The translations under genes were made by a program, and so were the position numbers. A DNA stretch of 11,239 nucleotides from Polaromonas sp. (GTDB lineage: Bacteria; Pseudomonadota; Gammaproteobacteria; Burkholderiales; Burkholderiaceae_C): NCBI GenBank assembly GCA_028292345.1, contig JAQGMN010000472.1, positions 1-11,239 of the forward strand, given 5' to 3'. Under the pieces are notes generated by a model. It was given only the letters and a program-made list of their open reading frames with translations. It searched no databases and was not told the DNA's origin. Positions 5,734 to 11,239 of the stretch are shown here, one piece after another. How positions within the stretch are numbered: the stretch's first letter is position 1; each line of letters begins with the position of its first letter.

Positions 5734-5765
5734 AAAAAAAGGCCCAGACCATGCGGCCTGGGCCT
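5734..5765 (-). terminator. Rho-independent terminator, minus strand
   Basis: On the minus strand AGGCCCAG (5765-5758) pairs with CTGGGCCT (5747-5740) over 8 GC-rich base pairs with a 10-nt loop, followed directly by a T-run (5740-5734). This is a strong intrinsic terminator for leftward transcription. The nearest minus-strand gene to its right is the lyase ending at 6152, nearly 390 bp away, so it either ends a long 3' UTR of the lyase/Bug operon or is left over from a lost gene. Confidence 0.72.
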
Positions 5766-6151
5766 GTAAATCCACCCTTTGAGGAGGTGGAGGAGACAAC
5801 CGGTGCAAAAATACAGCAGGGCTTGAGGCTTGTGCGTGGAGTCCTACGACAAACCAAGCATGGCCAAAAATGCTGCACTGCAACAATATTTTAAGCTTTG
5901 GAATTCCTGAAGATGCGGCTGAGGTACAAACCATTGCCCTGCGTCGGGGTATTCCAACATCGAGCCCGACCTAATAAGCAGCGCAGCGAAGCCATGAAAA
6001 TTAGTACCTCACTGCCCAGCAAGCAGCTTCAGGTTTCGATCCACAGTCATCTTTTGAATTGACATAGCGGGCAGCAGCTATGCGGCGAAGCGGTCCGTAC
6101 GCATCGGCACAGCTCGCCCAAGCCGATTCGCTTTCGCACAGCCCACCCTTG

Positions 6152-7012
6152 TCAGGTGTACAGACGCTCGAGCGCGTCCCATTCGGGTTTGCCGACGAGC
6201 CGCTGGCGTTCCGCAAATAAAATGAGCAACTCGGGATCTTCTTCTAGACGCTTTGCCTCCTGCAAAACCGTAAGCGCTTTTTGCATCCCAGCCACGGCGC
6301 CCTGCAACGCGGCATTCGCGTAGAGCACAAGGCCATAGCCCATGCCCCCGAGGTCCTCGGCACTGAAGATAGGCGTCTTACCGCCGACGACCATGTTCAT
6401 GAGCTGTGGGCAATCCAGGCGCTGTGGCAGCGCACGAATTTCGTCGACGGAAGTCACTGCTTCGACAAACAGGATGTCTGCGCCGGCCTCGGCGAATCTG
6501 TGCGCACGCTCGATCGCCGCCTCAAAGCCAAGCACGGCGCAGGCGTCAGTGCGCGCTAGGATCAGCAGGTCCGCGCTCTGCCTTGCATCGGCCGCCGCCT
6601 TGATCTTGTTGACCGCCTCATCGATGGGAATGACATCCTTTCCGGCAAAGTGGCCGCAGCGCTTTGGTGCGATCTGGTCCTCGAACTGGATGCAGTCGGC
6701 GCCGGCGCGCTCCAATGTCCGCACGGTGTGGCGCACATTGAGCGCGTTGCCAAAGCCGGTGTCGGCATCAACAATCAGCGGCAAACTGACTGCGTCACGG
6801 ATGCGCGCTGTATGGTCTGCGATCTCGGCCAGACCCATGAAGCCCTGATCGGGCAGGCCGAACCACATGTTGGTGACGCCCGCGCCGGTGATATAGATGG
6901 CCTCGAAGCCCAAATCTTCGATGACTCGGGCCGACAGCGCATTGAAGGCGCCCGGAACGATAACGCCGCGGCGGGCTTGCACCAACGCACGCAGTTGTTG
7001 TTTGGTATTCAT
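6152..7012 (-). CDS. Isocitrate lyase/PEP mutase superfamily C-C lyase
   Basis: A 286-aa TIM-barrel enzyme. VPGAFNALSARV opens the barrel, DADTGFG (D82-G88) carries the Mg2+-binding Asp, E111-D112 (QFEDQ) completes the metal site, and KRCGH (K117-H121) is the signature with the catalytic Cys119 found in true lyases and absent from PEP mutases. ILARTDA and FVEA follow as expected. Family members, including methylisocitrate lyase PrpB, 2,3-dimethylmalate lyase and oxaloacetate hydrolases, cleave or hydrolyse 2-hydroxy or 2-oxo di- and tricarboxylates, often giving pyruvate or glyoxylate. The exact substrate is not readable from sequence. ATG 7012 fits the family start; a GTG at 7072 overlapping the Bug stop would add 20 unmatched residues. 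It is co-directional with the Bug gene, 56 bp downstream of it, probably the second gene of a sigma-54-driven operon. Confidence 0.9.
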   Translation of the reverse strand: MNTKQQLRALVQARRGVIVPGAFNALSARVIEDLGFEAIYITGAGVTNMWFGLPDQGFMGLAEIADHTARIRDAVSLPLIVDADTGFGNALNVRHTVRTLERAGADCIQFEDQIAPKRCGHFAGKDVIPIDEAVNKIKAAADARQSADLLILARTDACAVLGFEAAIERAHRFAEAGADILFVEAVTSVDEIRALPQRLDCPQLMNMVVGGKTPIFSAEDLGGMGYGLVLYANAALQGAVAGMQKALTVLQEAKRLEEDPELLILFAERQRLVGKPEWDALERLYT

Positions 7013-7068
7013 TAGTTGCCTGCAAAGTAGGGGAGAGGGGCGGCCTGTGGATTGGCTGTATTGCGTGC

Positions 7069-8046
7069 TCACTTTTCCTGCATCTGCGCGGCCTTGACGA
7101 TCTCACCCAGACGCTTGCGCTCGGCATTGGTGAACTTCACAAAGTCTTGGCGTGTTCCCCCCATGGGCTCGATGCCCATGCCCTTGAGCTTAGCCATGGT
7201 GACGGGCTCGTGCATGGCCTTGTCCACGGCTGCAGCGACCTTGTCCAGGATGACGTTGGGCGTGCCGCGTGGCGCATGCAGGCCCGCCCAGTGCGCAATC
7301 TGCAACTCGGGAAAGCCTTGCTCGACAGCGGTGGACAGCTGTGGATAGGCCGAGATGCGCTGCGTCCAGGTGGTGGCCAGCGGCTTGAAATTGCCTTCGC
7401 CCAGGATATGCGGCAACGCGATGATGCTGGCCTCGGACGTGCCTTCGACCTGTCCTCCCAGCACGGCCGTGGTGCTCTCCGAGCCGCTCTTGTACGGTAT
7501 GGCCTGCAGCTTCGCGCCGTACTTCACGTTGAGCATCTCGGCCACGAAGTGCGGCGTGCTGCCGGTGCCGGCCGTGGCAAAGTTGAAACCCACGCCCTTC
7601 TTCGAGGCCTCGACAAAATCGCGCAGGTTGTTGTAAGGCGCCGACTTGGGCACCACGATCACCGAAGGCGCCAAGCCGATCATGACCACGGGCACCAGGT
7701 CCTCGTCCTTGAAGGACATCGACTTTTTGATCATGCTGTTGGAGATGACGCCTGCAGCGCTGATCAAGAAGGTATAGCCGTCCGGCGCGCTTTTCGCCAC
7801 CAGATCGGCACCGAGCGAGCCACCCGCGCCGGGACGGTTTTCGATGATGACAGTCTGGCCCAGGACCTTGGCGGCTCCCTCAGCCGCTGAGCGCGCCATG
7901 AGGTCGTTGGCACCGCCCGGCGAGAACGGCACGACGAAGCGGATTGTCTTGGCGGGCCAGGCCTGGGCCTGCGCGGCCAGGGGCAAGGCGCAAGCCAGGG
8001 CTGCGGCGGCAGTGCAGGTCACGGTAAAAAAGCGAGAAAAGTTCAC
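7069..8046 (-). CDS. Bug-family tripartite tricarboxylate transporter substrate-binding protein
   Basis: A 325-aa periplasmic receptor. It has a signal peptide with a hydrophobic core (TAAAALACALPLAAQAQA, cleavage probably after A27). Bug signatures follow: PAKTIRFVVPFSPGGANDLM, ENRPGAGGSLGADLVAKSAPDGY, and the later GTGSTPH and AGLHAPRGTP. Bug proteins bind carboxylates or similar small acids and normally deliver them to a TctA/TctB membrane pair, or act as sensors. No TctA or TctB gene is in the window, as is common for Bug genes in Burkholderiales. The start is GTG 8046 with AAGGAG 6 nt upstream. It is the first gene after the sigma-54 promoter at 8096-8111 and shares the operon with the lyase, so its ligand is probably the lyase substrate or inducer. 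Confidence 0.93.
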   Translation of the reverse strand: MNFSRFFTVTCTAAAALACALPLAAQAQAWPAKTIRFVVPFSPGGANDLMARSAAEGAAKVLGQTVIIENRPGAGGSLGADLVAKSAPDGYTFLISAAGVISNSMIKKSMSFKDEDLVPVVMIGLAPSVIVVPKSAPYNNLRDFVEASKKGVGFNFATAGTGSTPHFVAEMLNVKYGAKLQAIPYKSGSESTTAVLGGQVEGTSEASIIALPHILGEGNFKPLATTWTQRISAYPQLSTAVEQGFPELQIAHWAGLHAPRGTPNVILDKVAAAVDKAMHEPVTMAKLKGMGIEPMGGTRQDFVKFTNAERKRLGEIVKAAQMQEK

Positions 8047-8052
8047 GTGTGT

Positions 8053-8058
8053 CTCCTT
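8053..8058 (-). promoter_or_regulatory. Shine-Dalgarno site of the Bug gene
   Basis: On the minus strand AAGGAG stands 6 nt before the GTG start at 8046. It decides this start, which has no ATG alternative near the signal peptide. Confidence 0.7.
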
Positions 8059-8095
8059 GGTTTTGGCGAAATAAACATTTTGCAGACCTTGTACC

Positions 8096-8111
8096 GCAAG
8101 CGCTGTGCCAA
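8096..8111 (-). promoter_or_regulatory. Sigma-54 (-24/-12) promoter of the Bug/lyase operon
   Basis: The minus strand reads TTGGCACAGCGCTTGC from 8111 to 8096. It matches the RpoN consensus TGGCAC-N5-TTGC exactly, with the invariant GG and GC at the right spacing. Transcription should start near 8085, about 40 nt before the GTG start of the Bug gene. A sigma-54 promoter needs an ATP-driven activator, and one is encoded divergently next door, with the GAFTGA motif that contacts sigma-54. This strengthens the call well beyond the consensus match alone. Confidence 0.85.
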
Positions 8112-8139
8112 CGACCCAAGAGAAAGCTCAACACGCTTA

Positions 8140-8154
8140 AGTTATTGATATCCA
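8140..8154. repeat. Short AT-rich dyad TATTG-N5-CAATA
   Basis: TATTG and CAATA arms with a 5-bp spacer lie about 30-45 bp upstream of the -24 element, between the sigma-54 promoter and the activator gene. The flanking GATATC/GATATTC repetition makes the area AT-rich and possibly bendable. This is where IHF often binds in sigma-54 promoters, but I do not see a clear IHF consensus. Coordinates are approximate by a few bases. Confidence 0.3.
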
Positions 8155-8187
8155 ATAGATATTCGACAAGGAACGCCACTGCGCCTC

Positions 8188-10200
<2,013 letters not shown>

Positions 10201-10609
10201 AGTCTTCTATACAGGGCACCAGTAGCGCCTTGGGTGGACATGAGGCAATTTCTAACACGGTACAGCCAGATCGATCAAGGCGGATCGCTTGTCAAAGCGC
10301 ATGTCAGGCATCCCAGCGGCTTTCAATGGTTCAAGGCTGTTGGCCCCAAACTGAAATGGCCCAGAATGCCAATTTCAAAATGATCAGTTCAAACCTTCCT
10401 ATCCGCCATAAGCGGCCACCAAAAACTAGTAAAGCCCGGTAACCACGTCCCCAGGTCGGCACATCACGCGAGAATTGATCCTTTCAGCACTGGCGTGCGC
10501 ACTCAGCGAAAAAACTGTCGGAACAAAATGTGCAAGCCATTGATTTTTGACGCCAGGCGCTCGAGCGTGTTTGAATCGCCTGACTTCGCTTTACTGAAGG
10601 ACCCCCATC
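10201..10609. other. Gene-poor spacer between the activator and the thioredoxin-like gene
   Basis: No supported gene lies in these 409 bases; the 70-codon plus-strand frame at 10230-10442 has no family features. A hairpin at 10352-10377 (TGAAATGGC against GCCAATTTCA, one bulged A) is followed by four A residues. The surrounding sequence is of lower GC content than the genes on either side and may be debris of a former mobile element; I cannot name it. Confidence 0.45.
10352..10377. repeat. Bulged hairpin in the spacer
   Basis: TGAAATGGC (10352-10360) pairs with GCCAATTTCA (10368-10377), nine base pairs with one bulged A and a 7-nt loop. There is no T-run, so it is not an obvious terminator for the upstream activator gene. 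A remnant of an inverted repeat is possible. Confidence 0.35.
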
Positions 10610-10951
10610 ATGACCTCTGCTTTTGGCTATGCCAGCGATGCGCCCTCACAGGGCGCGATCGATGCTTTGCGCGGCGCGGCGCTGCTGGAGTTCGGCACCG
10701 ATTGGTGCGGTTATTGCCTGGCCAGCGCGCCCATCATTTCCAAAGCCTTGGCTGCCCACCCTGCGGTCCAGCACCTCAAGGTCGAGGATGGCCGCGGCCG
10801 GGCACTGGGCCGATCGTTTCAGGTCAAGCTGTGGCCGACCTTGATTTTCCTGGCCAATGGGAAGGAAGTGGCCCGCTTGGTGCGGCCAACAGACGGCCAT
10901 GCCGTGGCGCAGGCGCTTGCTGCCATTGATCCGATTAATGCTGCCCAGTGA
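10610..10951 (+). CDS. Thioredoxin family protein
   Basis: A 113-aa protein with the thioredoxin fold: FGTDWCGYC carries the redox pair C33 and C36, LWPTLIFLANGKEVARLV carries the cis-proline P76 and the following strand. It is cytoplasmic, with no signal peptide. The active-site dipeptide is Gly-Tyr instead of the Gly-Pro of classical thioredoxin, which usually shifts redox potential and partner choice; this short form with WCGYC is known among uncharacterised thioredoxin-like proteins of betaproteobacteria. GAAGGA about 9 nt before ATG 10610 is a fair ribosome-binding site. It appears to be transcribed alone. The physiological partner is unknown. Confidence 0.88.
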   Translation: MTSAFGYASDAPSQGAIDALRGAALLEFGTDWCGYCLASAPIISKALAAHPAVQHLKVEDGRGRALGRSFQVKLWPTLIFLANGKEVARLVRPTDGHAVAQALAAIDPINAAQ

Positions 10952-11032
10952 GGCTGAGCCAAAGCCCGGTTGCCGCTGCCCTGGCCACTGAGCACTGAAC
11001 CCCAAGCACGCGCGGCGCACAAACCCGGCGCT

Positions 11033-11054
11033 GGGGAGGAACCCGTTCCTTCCC
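11033..11054. repeat. Strong hairpin after the thioredoxin-like gene
   Basis: GGGGAGGAA (11033-11041) pairs with TTCCTTCCC (11046-11054) over 9 bp, one of them G-T, with a CCCG loop. It lies about 80 bp after the thioredoxin-like stop codon. No T-run follows on either strand, so it is not a canonical terminator, though it could protect the transcript 3' end. Confidence 0.4.
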
Positions 11055-11124
11055 GAAGTGAAGCCCTGATGCCTGTGAAGCAGCACGGGTCCCGGTGCAG
11101 GATCGCCCTCAGTGCGCATTCCAT

Positions 11125-11239
11125 TGATGGCGGACAGTGATTCCAGGTTCATCACGGACAGCCTTCCATGCGATGGCGGACACCGAGCGCAGGTGTCCTG
11201 AGTGACGGTGTCAATCGTATCGCAACTGTCCGCGATGGC
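11125..11239. mobile_element. Probable terminal region of an IS21-type element (partial)
   Basis: The sequence TGATGGCGGACAGTGATTCC begins a block with GGCGGACA at 11129-11136, a related CACGGACA at 11153-11160 and GGCGGACA again at 11175-11182, spaced 22-24 bp. Inverted TGTCC copies occur at 11194-11198 and 11227-11231, the last within TGTCCGCGATGGC. IS21-family elements begin with TG and carry several repeated transposase-binding sites at each end before istA. The istA gene would lie beyond the window, so the assignment rests on the repeat pattern and remembered similarity. Confidence 0.5.

Larger units (their letters stand above)
5563..6151. other. Gene-free region with palindromes and a minus-strand terminator
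   Basis: These 589 bases lie between the 3' ends of the H-NS-like gene and the lyase gene. No supported gene is found; the long minus-strand frame that crosses from 5934 back to 5167 is the antisense of the H-NS-like gene and has no family features. The region holds the overlapping palindromes at 5705-5731, the terminator at 5734-5765, and a purine-rich GAGGAGGTGGAGGAG stretch near 5780-5794 that looks like a ribosome-binding site but precedes only a seven-codon frame. Confidence 0.55.

Noticed and set aside
5167..5934. 255-codon minus-strand open frame
   Set aside because: It lies antisense to the H-NS-like gene and through palindromic non-coding sequence; composition is erratic and no family features are visible.
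6001..6216. 71-codon minus-strand frame downstream of the lyase
   Set aside because: It overlaps the lyase 3' end in another frame and shows no family pattern.
7013..7072. GTG start of the lyase at 7072 overlapping the Bug stop (GTGA)
   Set aside because: The 20 extra residues match nothing in the family, while ATG 7012 begins exactly at the conserved N-terminus.
10230..10442. 70-codon plus-strand frame
   Set aside because: Low-complexity polar composition without motifs or ribosome-binding site; the region also contains a hairpin.

Overview
The window looks like chromosomal or accessory DNA of a betaproteobacterium (Burkholderiales, probably Comamonadaceae, of the Polaromonas/Rhodoferax/Variovorax type). 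This is inferred from the mix of genes: a Bug-type tripartite tricarboxylate transporter receptor, an H-NS-like protein with a lysine/proline/alanine linker, a PrpR-type sigma-54 activator, GC-rich third codon positions in the core genes, and IS5-family elements. No marker gene fixes the genus.

Layout. Positions 1-126 are the last 41 codons of serA (3-phosphoglycerate dehydrogenase). A 570-bp internally deleted IS5-family element with both terminal inverted repeats follows at 144-713. A 514-bp gene-free stretch with operator-like repeats leads to a NarL/FixJ-type response regulator (1228-2049, +) with no sensor kinase beside it. Next come a one-domain BON protein (2224-2478, -), an AT-poor spacer ending in an orphan minus-strand terminator, and a second IS5-family element (3054-3880). 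This one has a CTAG target duplication, an A7 frameshift site joining two reading frames, and a separate one-base lesion near its 3' end. After it lie a 74-aa hypothetical gene (+), a convergent 106-aa hypothetical gene (-), and an H-NS-like nucleoid protein (5182-5562, +).

The most coherent unit is 6152-10200. An isocitrate lyase/PEP mutase-superfamily C-C lyase and a periplasmic Bug solute receptor form a two-gene minus-strand operon. It is preceded by a near-consensus sigma-54 promoter (TGGCAC-N5-TTGC, 8096-8111) and faces a divergent PrpR-like activator with a GAFTGA loop. Nested TTTCA/TGAAA dyads about 110-150 bp upstream of the inferred transcription start, overlapping the possible start codons of the activator, are the likely enhancer. 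The module reads as a ligand-induced uptake and cleavage system for a carboxylic acid whose identity cannot be told from sequence.

The right end holds a 409-bp gene-poor spacer, a small thioredoxin-like protein (WCGYC, 10610-10951, +) and, from about 11125 to the window edge, spaced GGCGGACA repeats that resemble the terminal region of an IS21-type element. Overall this is a chain of small, separately transcribed genes with several IS insertions and orphan terminators, which suggests repeated rearrangement around one intact catabolic module.
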